A DNA stretch of 34,653 bases from an uncultured Roseburia sp. (GCA_945836255.1 CAMAKU010000007.1:1-34653); one strand, 5' to 3'. Numbered from the stretch's first letter, positions 7,711-17,417 are shown. Notes: generated by a model not told the origin, from the letters alone. Numbers and translations: made by a program.

Positions 7711-8772
7711 ATGGATGCTATTGATAATCCTAAAATCTTAGTTGTGGATGATGTGGAGGCGAATCGTTTCGCATTGCGGGATATTATCCGGCAGACCGGT
7801 TACACACCGGTTCTTGCGGAGAATGGAGAACAGGCACTGAAAGTGGTGGAACGATTTGCAATTCAATTGATTGTCTTGGATATTGCTATGCCCGGCATGG
7901 ATGGGTTTGAGGTATGCAGGCGTCTGAAAGAGGATGTCGCCACCAGAGACATACCGGTGATTTTTATGTCTGCATTGGATAATCCACAGGACATTACCCG
8001 AGGTTTTGAAATCGGTGGCGCAGATTATATTGTGAAGCCCTTTGTGCCGGAGATTATCAAAGCGAGAGTGCGTCTTCATTTGAAATTATACGATTCCTGT
8101 CGACAGTTGCAGGATTTGAATCATAAATTACAGATATCGGTTGCCGAGCAGGTGCGCAGAGTGGAAAAAGAAAAGAAAAATGTACTCTATGCACTACTTC
8201 GCGTGGCACGAGAAAATGCGGCTTATGATGACAGGCATATGGAACGTATCAGTAAGAATTGCAGGGTTTTGACGGAAGCCATGCAATTGACAACTGCGTA
8301 TGCGGATATGATATCGGATCAGTATGTGGATACCATTGAATTGGCTGCACCCATCTGCGATATTGGGAATGTGGCAGTGCCCACAGAGATATTACAGAAG
8401 AAGGATCGTCTGACCGAGGAAGAGAACAAGGTGATGCAGCGTCATACCATTGTAGGAGCCAGAATCTTACAGGGGATTGAAGATGATGAGCACACCAATG
8501 ATTTTATACAGATGTCTCTGGATATTGTCAAATACCATCATGAGAATTGGGATGGTTCGGGATATCCTAACGGCATTGCAGGCGGTGAGATTCCGTTACC
8601 GGCACAGATTGTCAATATTATTACTTCCTACTGTGCGCTGACAGAAGACAGAGCATATCGATCTGCATTTTCGAAGGAGGAGGCGGTATCGATTCTTGGT
8701 GAGGAGTCCGGAAACAAATATAATCCGTCGATTTATGACGTCTTATATAAGATCAAACGGCAACTTTGTTGA
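7711..8772 (+). CDS. Response regulator with degenerate HD-GYP output domain
   Basis: A 353-residue protein: receiver domain (1-120, phospho-acceptor D57), a short coiled linker, and an HD-GYP domain (about 160-353). HD-GYP proteins normally hydrolyse cyclic-di-GMP with a di- or trinuclear metal centre. Here the HD motif is C216-D217 (HD replaced by CD), and the canonical DxxD before ALT is T305-S-Y-C308, so two metal or active-site acids are lost. H176, H245 and the H276-H277-E...DGSGYP block are kept. It is therefore probably catalytically impaired and may act as a c-di-GMP-binding or protein-interaction output (inference). It sits 15 bases after the PAS kinase and 15 before cheR. Note YC-ALTEDRAYR keeps the outer signature, so family assignment is firm. 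Confidence 0.88.
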   Translation: MDAIDNPKILVVDDVEANRFALRDIIRQTGYTPVLAENGEQALKVVERFAIQLIVLDIAMPGMDGFEVCRRLKEDVATRDIPVIFMSALDNPQDITRGFEIGGADYIVKPFVPEIIKARVRLHLKLYDSCRQLQDLNHKLQISVAEQVRRVEKEKKNVLYALLRVARENAAYDDRHMERISKNCRVLTEAMQLTTAYADMISDQYVDTIELAAPICDIGNVAVPTEILQKKDRLTEEENKVMQRHTIVGARILQGIEDDEHTNDFIQMSLDIVKYHHENWDGSGYPNGIAGGEIPLPAQIVNIITSYCALTEDRAYRSAFSKEEAVSILGEESGNKYNPSIYDVLYKIKRQLC

Positions 8773-8787
8773 TGAGGTTTTGTATTT

Positions 8788-9597
8788 ATGAAGATGACGG
8801 AAGATGAATTCCGGCGGATTTACAGATATGTTAAACTCCGATACGGAATCGATATGACAAAGAAAAAGGAGATTATGACAGGGCGTCTGGAGAACTTTGT
8901 GACGGCTGGCGGCTGGCACAGTTATGACGCCTTCATGAATGCGGTAGAGGCTGATACCACAGGGCAGTTGGAAAAACGGCTGTTAGGGATGCTTACCACC
9001 AACCACACATTTTTCATGCGTGAGTTTGAACACATGGAATATCTGCAAAAAGTTGTCCTCCCGGAGTTGCGCACGAAAGAGGCGGCTAGGCGGGATTTGG
9101 GGATTTGGTGTGCGGCGGCGTCAAGTGGAGAGGAACCTTACATGTTGGCCATGCAGATCAAGGATTTCTTTGGTTTGGATCATGATAACTGGGATACCAC
9201 CATTCTTGCGACGGATGTTTCTACAGAGATTCTGGAGCAGGCAGTGCGCGGAATCTATACAGAAGAACAGATTGCATCGGTTCCGCCGCAATGGAAGAGG
9301 CGTTACTTTAAGGCGTTGCCGGATGGCGTCCATTACGAGGTGGTCAAAGAGATTAAGAATGAAATCCTTTTTCGACGATTTAATCTCATGGATCCGTTCC
9401 TCTTTAAACGCAAATTTCATGTAATATTTCTTAGAAATGTTATGATATATTTTGACAATCAGACGAAACAGAATCTGATCCGTAAGATTTATAACAGTCT
9501 TGAACCGGGCGGATATCTGTTTATCGGAAGGACAGAAACGATTGATCGTACGGTAGCACCATTTCAGATGATACAACCCTCGATTTTTCGGAAATAG
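8788..9597 (+). CDS. cheR: Chemotaxis protein methyltransferase CheR
   Basis: A 269-residue CheR, standard length. It uses S-adenosylmethionine to methylate glutamates of MCP receptors, opposing CheB. Visible motifs are the N-terminal helical domain, TTNHTFFMRE (the conserved NxTxFFR region), the SAM site ASSGEEPYMLAM, DVSTEILEQA, and FLRNVMIYFDNQT. It is followed by cheB with the CheB ribosome site overlapping the cheR stop codon. The MCP in the same operon is the obvious substrate, although that MCP has no C-terminal CheR-tethering pentapeptide. Confidence 0.95.
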   Translation: MKMTEDEFRRIYRYVKLRYGIDMTKKKEIMTGRLENFVTAGGWHSYDAFMNAVEADTTGQLEKRLLGMLTTNHTFFMREFEHMEYLQKVVLPELRTKEAARRDLGIWCAAASSGEEPYMLAMQIKDFFGLDHDNWDTTILATDVSTEILEQAVRGIYTEEQIASVPPQWKRRYFKALPDGVHYEVVKEIKNEILFRRFNLMDPFLFKRKFHVIFLRNVMIYFDNQTKQNLIRKIYNSLEPGGYLFIGRTETIDRTVAPFQMIQPSIFRK

Positions 9598-9608
9598 GAG
9601 GTTGTGCG

Positions 9609-10640
9609 TTGAGACAAATAAAAGTTTTAATTGTTGAAGATTCCCTCGTCTTTCGAGAGTTACTGGCGCAGAATTTGGCAAAGGATCCGGCTATTGAAGT
9701 GGTTGGCACAGCCAGAGACCCTTATGAAGCAAGGGATATGATTCTTAAATATAAGCCGGATGTGATGACACTGGATATTGAATTGCCCAGGATGGACGGT
9801 ATTGAGTTCTTACGCAAGTTAATGCCGCAGTATCCATTGCCGGTTATCATGATTAGTTCCCTCAGTGATCGGGTTTTTGATGCCATGAATGCTGGAGCTG
9901 TTGATTTTGTGGCGAAACCGGTCACGACGAAGCGGGAGGATTTGGAGAATTTTATCCGCACGGAGTTGCCGGTTAAGATTAAGATTGCATCCATCGCGAA
10001 GGTTCGCAGGCATACGAGCACTGCCTCGGACGTCGATATCGGACAATTGAAGAATACCGGCGGCAAGTGCGATTTGATTGCCATCGGTGCTTCCACGGGG
10101 GGGACAGAGGCCACCGTGGAACTGTTGAGTGGATTGCATCGGGATATGCCGGGGATTGTTGTGGTACAGCATATGCCGGCAGGTTTTACTACGTTGTATG
10201 CGAATCGCCTGTGTGAGCGATGTGATCTTGAGGTCAGAGAAGCAAAGAATGGCGATACGGTTCGCCCGGGTCTGGTGCTTTTGGCACCCGGAGGCGATGC
10301 ACATATGCAGGTGATTCGTCAGGATAACGACTATAAGGTCATTTTGAAGAAGATGGACAAAGTAAACGGACATTGCCCGTCGGTAGATGTATTATTTCAT
10401 TCGGTGGCCAAGGCGGCCGGACGGAATGCCATGGGAATTATTCTTACCGGTATGGGCGGTGATGGCGCACAGGGACTTCTGGAGATGCGTAAGCAGGGAG
10501 CGCGTACCATCGGTCAGGATGAATCCACCTGTGTGGTCTATGGGATGCCCAAGGTGGCGTATGAAATAGGAGCCGTAGAATACCAGGAGAAGTTACCGAA
10601 CATTGCGAGAAAGATATATTATATTCTTAATAAACAGTAA
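9609..10640 (+). CDS. cheB: Protein-glutamate methylesterase CheB
   Basis: A 343-residue CheB with a receiver domain (D56 as phospho-acceptor, DIELPRMDG) and a C-terminal methylesterase domain whose Ser-His-Asp triad is S162 (GASTGGTEA), H188 (VVQHMPAGF) and D285 (GMGGDGAQG). It removes methyl groups from, and deamidates, MCP receptors when phosphorylated by CheA. The start is a TTG at 9609 directly after AGGAGG (9597-9602); the next residues RQIKVLIVEDS are the expected receiver start, so TTG is well supported. Length and all catalytic residues are intact. Confidence 0.95.
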   Translation: MRQIKVLIVEDSLVFRELLAQNLAKDPAIEVVGTARDPYEARDMILKYKPDVMTLDIELPRMDGIEFLRKLMPQYPLPVIMISSLSDRVFDAMNAGAVDFVAKPVTTKREDLENFIRTELPVKIKIASIAKVRRHTSTASDVDIGQLKNTGGKCDLIAIGASTGGTEATVELLSGLHRDMPGIVVVQHMPAGFTTLYANRLCERCDLEVREAKNGDTVRPGLVLLAPGGDAHMQVIRQDNDYKVILKKMDKVNGHCPSVDVLFHSVAKAAGRNAMGIILTGMGGDGAQGLLEMRKQGARTIGQDESTCVVYGMPKVAYEIGAVEYQEKLPNIARKIYYILNKQ

Positions 10641-10651
10641 GGAGGAAGTGG

Positions 10652-11044
10652 ATGAAGATTTTATTAGCAGAGGACGATTTCAGCACACGTAAGTACATGA
10701 TGGATTTCCTGGCTCGTTATGGTGCGTGTGATGTGGTGGTCGACGGGATGGAAGCCATTGATGCATATCTGATGGCGTTGGAAGAAGATGATCCGTACGA
10801 TCTGATCTGCCTTGATGTGATGATGCCACTGATGGATGGATATCAGGTATTGCAGAATATCCGTAGCATGGAACAGAATCGGGGAATTGTCGAGGATGAA
10901 CGTGTTAAGATCATCATGACGACAGCGCTGAACGACAATGAAAATGTGGAGATGGCGTTTGATTTGGGATGTACGGCATACTCCGGCAAGCCGTTGGATC
11001 AGGACAAATTTGAATTGGCATTAAAGAAAATCGGCTTGATTTAG
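10652..11044 (+). CDS. cheY: CheY-like single-domain response regulator
   Basis: A 130-residue stand-alone receiver with the acidic pair E7-D8-D9, phospho-acceptor D55 (CLDVMMPLMDGY), a Thr switch (MTTA) and the conserved Lys (SGKPLD). Between cheB and cheA it is probably the CheA-phosphorylated output. Whether it binds the flagellar switch (FliM) cannot be read from sequence; the K-P pocket has SGKP rather than the VKPF typical of motor CheYs. AAGGAGG precedes the ATG. Confidence 0.85.
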   Translation: MKILLAEDDFSTRKYMMDFLARYGACDVVVDGMEAIDAYLMALEEDDPYDLICLDVMMPLMDGYQVLQNIRSMEQNRGIVEDERVKIIMTTALNDNENVEMAFDLGCTAYSGKPLDQDKFELALKKIGLI

Positions 11045-11057
11045 AAAGGAGTTATGC

Positions 11058-13208
11058 ATGGCAGAAGAATTTAACACCGGAGATATGCTGAGTGTTTATC
11101 TGTTTGAAAACCAACAACTTCTGGAAAATTTACAGAACATGGTAATGGACCAGAAGGATGCGGACGGTTTTGACGAAGATAGCATAAATGAAATCTTCCG
11201 GATTATGCATACCATTAAAGGTTCTTCTGGTATCATGATGTTTGATGAGATTACAAAAGTAGCTCACAAACTGGAGGATGTCTTCTATTATCTGAGAGAA
11301 TCGCGACCGGATAATGTTCCCCATGTGGAATTGGTAGCACATGTTTTGGATGTGGCGGATTTCATCATGGGTGAAATGGATAAACTTTCAGATGGACAGG
11401 AAGCGGACGGCGATGCGACACAATTAGTTGCAGAGCTGGATACGTTCTTATGTACCATCAAGGGAGTGAAAGCAGGAACAACGGAAGAATCCGTAAAGCC
11501 GGAGGAGAAGCAACAGCAATTTTATATTGCGCCCGACCGACGGAGCAGTGACCATCATTATTACAAAATTTATCTGACCTATAATCCGGAGATTCAGATG
11601 GCCAGCATGCATGCCTATAAGACGGTATTTGCATTGAAGAAACTGGCCAAAGATATTCTTTATTCGCCAGAGGATATTCTGACGAATGATAAGAGTTCGG
11701 AAGCAATAATTAAAGATGGATTTAAGATTCTGATTAAGACAGATGGTACCGAAGAGGATATACGGGAGATTGTTCAGCCGGGATATGATCTGACTGGGGT
11801 GGAAGTGTTTGAGTGTTCGGCCAAAGAATTTCAGTTAGGTTTTGATGGGGAAGGGGCAGACATTCTGATCGATCTGGATTCCAGCGTGGAGGAGATAGAG
11901 CGACGTGCCGATGGGGGTACGGAGGACAGACAGAAGAATGCGCCAAAGAAAAAGTTTGCTCCCGGTGATTTCGTGGTGGCAGACAAGGAACCCGGAAAAC
12001 GGACAAATCTGGCTAAGGATCGTCAGAAGAAGGCGGACAAGGCTGCATTTATCAGTGTTGATATTTCCAAGATGGATCAATTGATGGACCTGATTGGAGA
12101 GTTGGTGATTTCCCAGTCTGTAGTGCTGCAGAATCCGGATCTGAAGGTCCCGGGATTGAATCTTGACAATTTCAACAAAGCGGCCGGTCAGATGAAAAAG
12201 ATTTCCACCGATCTACAGAATGTGATTATGAGTATGCGAATGGTGCCGCTGACGAACACCTTCCAGAAAATGAATCGTATCGTTTTTGATATGTCACGTA
12301 AATTGGGTAAGGACGTGACGTTTGAGATGGTGGGTGATACCACAGAGGTAGATAAGAATATTATTGAACATATTTCAGATCCGTTGATGCATTTGGTGCG
12401 CAATTCCATGGATCATGGGATTGAGACAGTGCAAGAGCGTAAGGACGCCGGAAAGACCGATAAGGCAAAGATTACGCTGTCGGCAAAAACGGAATCCGGC
12501 AAGGTATGGATTTCAGTGGCAGATAATGGACAGGGCCTGAATCGGGAACAAATCATGGCGAAGGCAAGACAACAGGGCTTGTTGGAGCCGGGAAGAGCGG
12601 AGAGCAGTTATTCCGATAAAGAAGTATACCAGTTTATCACACTGCCGGGATTTTCCACCAATAAAAATATCACAGAATTTTCCGGGCGCGGCGTCGGAAT
12701 GGATGTTGTTGTTTCCAATCTGCAAAAGATTGGCGGTACATTGGAGATTGATAGTGTTCCGGGGCAGGGCAGTACCATGAATCTGAAGATTCCCTTGACG
12801 CTGGCAATTATTGACGGCATCGTCATGGATGTGGGAAAGACCGCATTTGTGATTGAGACAGGGGCGGTTCGTGAGTTTGTCCACGTGACAGAGAATATGA
12901 TGATTCATGAACCGGATGGCGCAGAGTCGGTTATGATTCGAGGTTCTTGCTATCCTGTTCTTCGACTTGGGGATTTTTATGATCTTGAGGACTATCAGAC
13001 CAAGGTAGAAGATGGTATGATGGTTATTGTAGAGATAGAGAAGAAAGTAATCTGTTTGTTTGTAGACCATCTGGTGGGCAAACAGGAGATTGTAGTCAAG
13101 CCAATTCCCGAGTATGTTCGGAAAGTGAAAGGACTATCAGGTTGTACGCAGTTGGGAGATGGAAGTATTGCTCTGATTCTGGATGCAGCCGGATTGATAG
13201 ATTACTAA
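11058..13208 (+). CDS. cheA: Chemotaxis histidine kinase CheA
   Basis: A 716-residue CheA with all five regions: P1 Hpt (phospho-acceptor H51 in MHTIKGSSG), P2-like region (about 165-270, after an acidic linker), a charged linker, P3 dimerisation (about 330-395, SVDISKMDQLMDLIGEL), P4 ATPase (N box at about 444, HLVRNSMDHGIE; G1 DNGQGLN at about 488; G2 GRGVGMDVV at about 542) and P5 CheW-like (575-716). It autophosphorylates under MCP control and passes phosphate to the CheY and CheB of this operon. Spacings of 13 and 17 bases to its neighbours put it in the same transcript. Confidence 0.96.
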   Translation: MAEEFNTGDMLSVYLFENQQLLENLQNMVMDQKDADGFDEDSINEIFRIMHTIKGSSGIMMFDEITKVAHKLEDVFYYLRESRPDNVPHVELVAHVLDVADFIMGEMDKLSDGQEADGDATQLVAELDTFLCTIKGVKAGTTEESVKPEEKQQQFYIAPDRRSSDHHYYKIYLTYNPEIQMASMHAYKTVFALKKLAKDILYSPEDILTNDKSSEAIIKDGFKILIKTDGTEEDIREIVQPGYDLTGVEVFECSAKEFQLGFDGEGADILIDLDSSVEEIERRADGGTEDRQKNAPKKKFAPGDFVVADKEPGKRTNLAKDRQKKADKAAFISVDISKMDQLMDLIGELVISQSVVLQNPDLKVPGLNLDNFNKAAGQMKKISTDLQNVIMSMRMVPLTNTFQKMNRIVFDMSRKLGKDVTFEMVGDTTEVDKNIIEHISDPLMHLVRNSMDHGIETVQERKDAGKTDKAKITLSAKTESGKVWISVADNGQGLNREQIMAKARQQGLLEPGRAESSYSDKEVYQFITLPGFSTNKNITEFSGRGVGMDVVVSNLQKIGGTLEIDSVPGQGSTMNLKIPLTLAIIDGIVMDVGKTAFVIETGAVREFVHVTENMMIHEPDGAESVMIRGSCYPVLRLGDFYDLEDYQTKVEDGMMVIVEIEKKVICLFVDHLVGKQEIVVKPIPEYVRKVKGLSGCTQLGDGSIALILDAAGLIDY

Positions 13209-13225
13209 GAAAGGACAGGAGATAA

Positions 13226-13732
13226 ATGAGTGAATTTGACACACAAAAAGACAAATATGTGACATTTCAGTCGGGCAATGAATTTTTCGGACTCAAGATC
13301 GAATATGTCAATGAAATCATTGTCTTTCAAGAGATTACGGAAATCCCGGAAAGTGCTGACTATGTCAAGGGTCTGATCAATCTGCGTGGCAAGATTATAC
13401 CTGTGGTTGATGTGCGATTGCGTTTCCATCAGGAACCGATTCCGTATACAGATCGGACATGTATCATCGTGATTAACTTTGATAATCTTGTTGTGGGACT
13501 GATTGTTGAAAAAATAGCGGAAGTTGTTGAGATTCCAGCGGAGAACATCTTGCCTTCTCCTTCCATCGGTAAGAATGATAATTCCAAAAACAAGTTTGTG
13601 AGCGGAATTGGTAAGGTCGGTGATGATGTGAAACTGTTATTGGATCCTGCCAGACTTTTGCGTGATGAAGATCTTGCAGTTGTTGGGCAGTTAAATGACG
13701 ATAAAGATGAAGCACAAGAAGGAGAAGAGTAA
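13226..13732 (+). CDS. cheW: Coupling protein CheW
   Basis: A 168-residue CheW, the scaffold that links MCPs to CheA. It is a single CheW domain (about 8-150) with the signature [23 protein letters not shown] and a Gly-rich/acidic end; the last 15 residues are an acidic tail ([13 protein letters not shown]). A ribosome site AGGAGA precedes the ATG. Only one base separates its stop codon from the MCP start, suggesting translational coupling and stoichiometric production of CheW and receptor. Confidence 0.94.
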   Translation: MSEFDTQKDKYVTFQSGNEFFGLKIEYVNEIIVFQEITEIPESADYVKGLINLRGKIIPVVDVRLRFHQEPIPYTDRTCIIVINFDNLVVGLIVEKIAEVVEIPAENILPSPSIGKNDNSKNKFVSGIGKVGDDVKLLLDPARLLRDEDLAVVGQLNDDKDEAQEGEE

Positions 13733-13733
13733 A

Positions 13734-15077
13734 ATGAAAGAAAAAAAATCAATGAAGGTGCGTACTATACTAATTATTGCATTCATAATCCCTCAGGTGT
13801 TGCTGAGTATTACACAGGTCTTTTCTTATCTGACTGTTAACCGCGCAGTTCTTCGCGGCTTGTCAGATACTTATCTGCAGTCGTTTCACATCTTTATGGG
13901 AATTGAGATGTGCTTCTGCATTGCATTGGTTACCTTGATCTGCTTCCGGATTACCAGACGAATTCGGATTTCACTTCAAGAACTTAGCGATGCGGCGCGA
14001 GAGATTGCAAAGGGGAATGTTGATATTACCTTAGTGAAAAAACATAACGATGAATTTGGTGAACTGGTGGATGCATTCCAGGAAGTAATCAATAACATCA
14101 AGTACGAATCTTCAATTGCAGAGGAAGTGGCCAATGGTAATCTGACACTGGATGTTCATCCCACATCAGAACAGGATTCACTGGGACTTGCTTTACGGGA
14201 AATGGTGGATCGTAACCATAATACCTTGTCTCATATTACAGATGCTGCAACGCAGGTGTCTACCAGTTCCTCCGAAGTCGCCAATGCTTCGGAAGCTTTG
14301 GCACAGGGATCTACCGAGCAGGCAAGCGCGATTGAAGAGATTACGGCATCCATCAGTGATGTGGCAGGCAAGACCAAAGAAAATGCTACAGAAGCATCCA
14401 ATGCGGCTGATTTGGTAGAACATGCGTTAGACAATGTACATAAGGGCAATAGCCAGATGGATGAGATGATGAAGGCGATGAAAGAAATCAATGAATCATC
14501 AGAAAGTATTTCCAAGATTATTAAAGTCATTGATGATATAGCGTTCCAGACCAATATTCTTGCATTGAATGCCGCTGTTGAGGCAGCCAGAGCAGGTGAG
14601 GCAGGAAAGGGCTTTGCAGTTGTGGCCGAGGAAGTTCGTAACCTTGCGGCCAAGAGTGCTACAGCGGCTTCTGAGACAGCAGAATTGATTGAAGATTCTA
14701 TCCATAAAGTGAATGCAGGTTCAAAGATTGCATCTGAGACGGCAACAGCACTGACAGAGATTACCAAGGCTGTTGAGGAGAGCGAAGGCATTATCCTTGG
14801 CATTTCAGAGGCATCCAATTATCAGGCAACGGCTATTGCACAGATTAATCAGGCAATTGATCAGGTATCACAGGTGGTTCAGAATAATTCTGCAACCAGC
14901 GAGCAGTGCGCAGCGGCAAGTATCGAACTGTCTAATCAGGCAAAACGGATGCAGGAATTGTTATCCACCTATCATTTGGGTGATATATCAGATATGTCTT
15001 TCTCTATGACGGATGATGAGAAAGAGGATGAAGAAGAACCGTTTATTCATTTGGATGAAGGGTTTGGAAAGTACTAA
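13734..15077 (+). CDS. Methyl-accepting chemotaxis protein with minimal extracellular loop
   Basis: A 447-residue MCP. Two membrane segments lie at about 10-33 and 52-72, separated by a loop of only about 18 residues, so there is no periplasmic/extracellular ligand-binding domain. A HAMP domain (70-122) is followed by a second HAMP-like stretch (about 124-170) and the signalling coiled coil whose tip has [23 protein letters not shown] with the usual kinase-control sequence. It probably senses through the membrane, the cytoplasm, or a partner protein (inference). The C-terminal tail is acidic. The start at 13734 is preferred over 13695: AAGGAGAAG is just upstream and the longer form overlaps cheW. 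Confidence 0.93.
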   Translation: MKEKKSMKVRTILIIAFIIPQVLLSITQVFSYLTVNRAVLRGLSDTYLQSFHIFMGIEMCFCIALVTLICFRITRRIRISLQELSDAAREIAKGNVDITLVKKHNDEFGELVDAFQEVINNIKYESSIAEEVANGNLTLDVHPTSEQDSLGLALREMVDRNHNTLSHITDAATQVSTSSSEVANASEALAQGSTEQASAIEEITASISDVAGKTKENATEASNAADLVEHALDNVHKGNSQMDEMMKAMKEINESSESISKIIKVIDDIAFQTNILALNAAVEAARAGEAGKGFAVVAEEVRNLAAKSATAASETAELIEDSIHKVNAGSKIASETATALTEITKAVEESEGIILGISEASNYQATAIAQINQAIDQVSQVVQNNSATSEQCAAASIELSNQAKRMQELLSTYHLGDISDMSFSMTDDEKEDEEEPFIHLDEGFGKY

Positions 15078-15119
15078 TTAATTCCTAATTTAATATTTGA
15101 CACTATTGGAGGACGAAGA

Positions 15120-17417
15120 GTGAACAACATGCCACAGTTCAAGGAGATATATCATAAGGTCGAGAGAGATGTACTTCTGATTTTCTCTATTTTCTATATT
15201 ACCATGTTCGCTATATCTATTATGGCCTCTTCTCCTCTGGCGGTGCCGGTAGTGCTGGTAATAGCACTGGGCGGTAGTTGGACTCTGTACCTGACGCAGA
15301 TAGGCGGTGATAATGGTAGAGCGATGCTGACCGTCTCTTTTATTTATGGTTCCTTAGTTGTGCTCTCGACGGTCATGGACAATCAACTACTTTTATGGCT
15401 TGCGTTTCTTTTTGTGACCATTGTGACCGCATGTTACGGTATGCCACAGATTATGATTCTTCCCACAATCGCTGCTGTTGTGGTGATTGTGATTCAATGT
15501 GCTGTGACCCATAGGGTTACCTTTTCTTCGACAACGGAGACGGCCCATACACTATTGTCTTATTTGTTTGTCTTTTTCAGTATTGGTGCGCTGACTTTTT
15601 GGAATATTAAGAAAAACGAATCGCAGCAGGCGATGGGAAATGCATTTCGGGAATTGGCAAGCACCCAGAGGAGCCGAGAGGCTTTTATTGTGCACATGAA
15701 TCATGAATTGCGGACACCGATCTATGACGTATGTGATTTGTGTCGTACGATGCAGGAAGAAGATGATCTTAGTCAGGTGCGACATCAGTTGGATACCGTC
15801 TATGATTCGGGGCGCTATCTGCTTGCAATGCTGGGGGATGTTATTGATTATTCTGCCTATTATGCAGATCGACTGGTATTGGAACGTGAACCTTACGCTT
15901 TTGCGGAGGTTATGACAGAGATCATGCAGTTGCTTCGTTTGTTTCAGACCAATTCCAAACATGATATTCAGATTGTGGTAGATTGTGATGCATCCATTCC
16001 CGGTGTTCTGATTGGGGACAGTGGACGAATTGTGCGTGTGATTGCCAATGTTTTGAACAATGCAGTCAAATACACTGTCAAAGGTGGTGTGGTGCTACGC
16101 ATTACCAGAAGTCAGGAAAAGGATGGTATTTGTCTTCTGGTGTCCGTTACGGATACCGGTATTGGCATGGATTCTGATACGCTGTCCGGGGTAGAGCGAT
16201 CATTCCGACAGAATCAGCAAAAAGCGTCTGTTCATGAGGGCAGAGGTATGGGATTGATTATGGCGCATACCTTAGTATCTATGATGGGTGGAAGCCTTCA
16301 CATACAGAGTAAGGAAGGACAGGGAACCACCGTATCTCTGGTGATTCCACAAGGTGTGGCAGAGATCGCACCTGCAAAAGAGACAGATTTTGAAGGAAAA
16401 GTGATCTGTCATTTGGAAGCCCAGGCACAGAAGTCGCCTCTCATCCGGGAGGCGTATCAACGACTATGCGAGCATATGTCTGTCCAGATACAGGTGCCAT
16501 TTTGCTTTTGCGATAATATTCAGCAGGTGGAGAAGGAATTTAAAGGTTCCATGCCGTTTGGTCTTTTGACCACCATTAAGCAATATGAGACGCATAAAGA
16601 TTATTTTCGTCATTTCTTAAAAGACAGCAAGATGATTGTGGTATGTGATCCTTCGGAAGAACAACGTATTACCGATGGAAATGTTCTGGTCATTCATCCA
16701 CCAATCAATACGTATGAAATAATAGATAAATTAAATCAAAATATAATTATATCCGGCGAGGGGCCAGAGGGACAGGACGATATGCTGCAACATCCAGAAG
16801 GATTTGCTATTGGTGGTCTTGATACGGACTTGGGTAGTACTTATTGTGGCGGCAGGGAACTTTATCTTGAAGTGTTGCGACAGTATGCGCAACGTGGAAG
16901 TCATAATTGGGTGCGCATCCGACAGTTGTTTGAAGAACAGGATTGGGCGAATTATACGATTGAGGTCCACGGTATTAAAAGTTCAATGCTGGCCATCGGC
17001 GCAAGAAAACTGTCGGAGATGGCGCAGAAGCTGGAACATGCCGGTCAACAGATGGATGTCACTTATATCCTGTCACATCACCAGATTATGTTGCAGCAAT
17101 TTGTTGCGGATATTCATAGCATTCAGACGTATTTTCGTATTCCATTATCTCCATTGGAGGAGGTTTCGGAATCCACAGTAATCACCATGTCCTTTGAGGA
17201 GTTGTCAGATGAGAAAGTAAAGGAGATTGCGCAGGAGTTGGAGGATGCAGCCTACGGATTGGATGGAGAGAAGATGCTTCAATGCCTTACGGATATAGAG
17301 CACTGTGGATATCATGGACAGGGCTTTTATGAGATTGCCAAAGAGGCAGAACGAAAGGTTCAGTCAGATGACTATCTTTCTGCATTGGATTTGATTCTTT
17401 CACAAATTCAATCTTGA
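15120..17417 (+). CDS. Membrane hybrid-type histidine kinase with pseudo-receiver and Hpt domain
   Basis: A 765-residue kinase. Residues about 18-170 hold five or six hydrophobic segments (a membrane sensor); then HisKA with H195 (MNHELRTPIYD), HATPase_c (NVLNNAVKYT, DTGIGMD, GRGMGLIMA), a receiver-sized region (about 425-540) that lacks the acidic pocket and Asp acceptor, and an Hpt domain with H617 (VHGIKSSMLAIGA). Residues about 680-765 are a helical tail like that of the first kinase of the operon. A phosphorelay through the internal pseudo-receiver is unlikely, so H617 probably exchanges phosphate with a separate receiver such as the CheY or HD-GYP protein here (inference). GTG start at 15120 with GGAGG at 15108-15112; the ATG at 15129 is too far from it. 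Confidence 0.88.
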   Translation: MNNMPQFKEIYHKVERDVLLIFSIFYITMFAISIMASSPLAVPVVLVIALGGSWTLYLTQIGGDNGRAMLTVSFIYGSLVVLSTVMDNQLLLWLAFLFVTIVTACYGMPQIMILPTIAAVVVIVIQCAVTHRVTFSSTTETAHTLLSYLFVFFSIGALTFWNIKKNESQQAMGNAFRELASTQRSREAFIVHMNHELRTPIYDVCDLCRTMQEEDDLSQVRHQLDTVYDSGRYLLAMLGDVIDYSAYYADRLVLEREPYAFAEVMTEIMQLLRLFQTNSKHDIQIVVDCDASIPGVLIGDSGRIVRVIANVLNNAVKYTVKGGVVLRITRSQEKDGICLLVSVTDTGIGMDSDTLSGVERSFRQNQQKASVHEGRGMGLIMAHTLVSMMGGSLHIQSKEGQGTTVSLVIPQGVAEIAPAKETDFEGKVICHLEAQAQKSPLIREAYQRLCEHMSVQIQVPFCFCDNIQQVEKEFKGSMPFGLLTTIKQYETHKDYFRHFLKDSKMIVVCDPSEEQRITDGNVLVIHPPINTYEIIDKLNQNIIISGEGPEGQDDMLQHPEGFAIGGLDTDLGSTYCGGRELYLEVLRQYAQRGSHNWVRIRQLFEEQDWANYTIEVHGIKSSMLAIGARKLSEMAQKLEHAGQQMDVTYILSHHQIMLQQFVADIHSIQTYFRIPLSPLEEVSESTVITMSFEELSDEKVKEIAQELEDAAYGLDGEKMLQCLTDIEHCGYHGQGFYEIAKEAERKVQSDDYLSALDLILSQIQS

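Noticed and set aside
14231..14818. Long minus-strand open frame opposite the MCP
   Set aside because: Low-complexity Ala/Ser-rich translation, no ribosome site, and entirely antisense to the conserved signalling domain; a codon-bias shadow.
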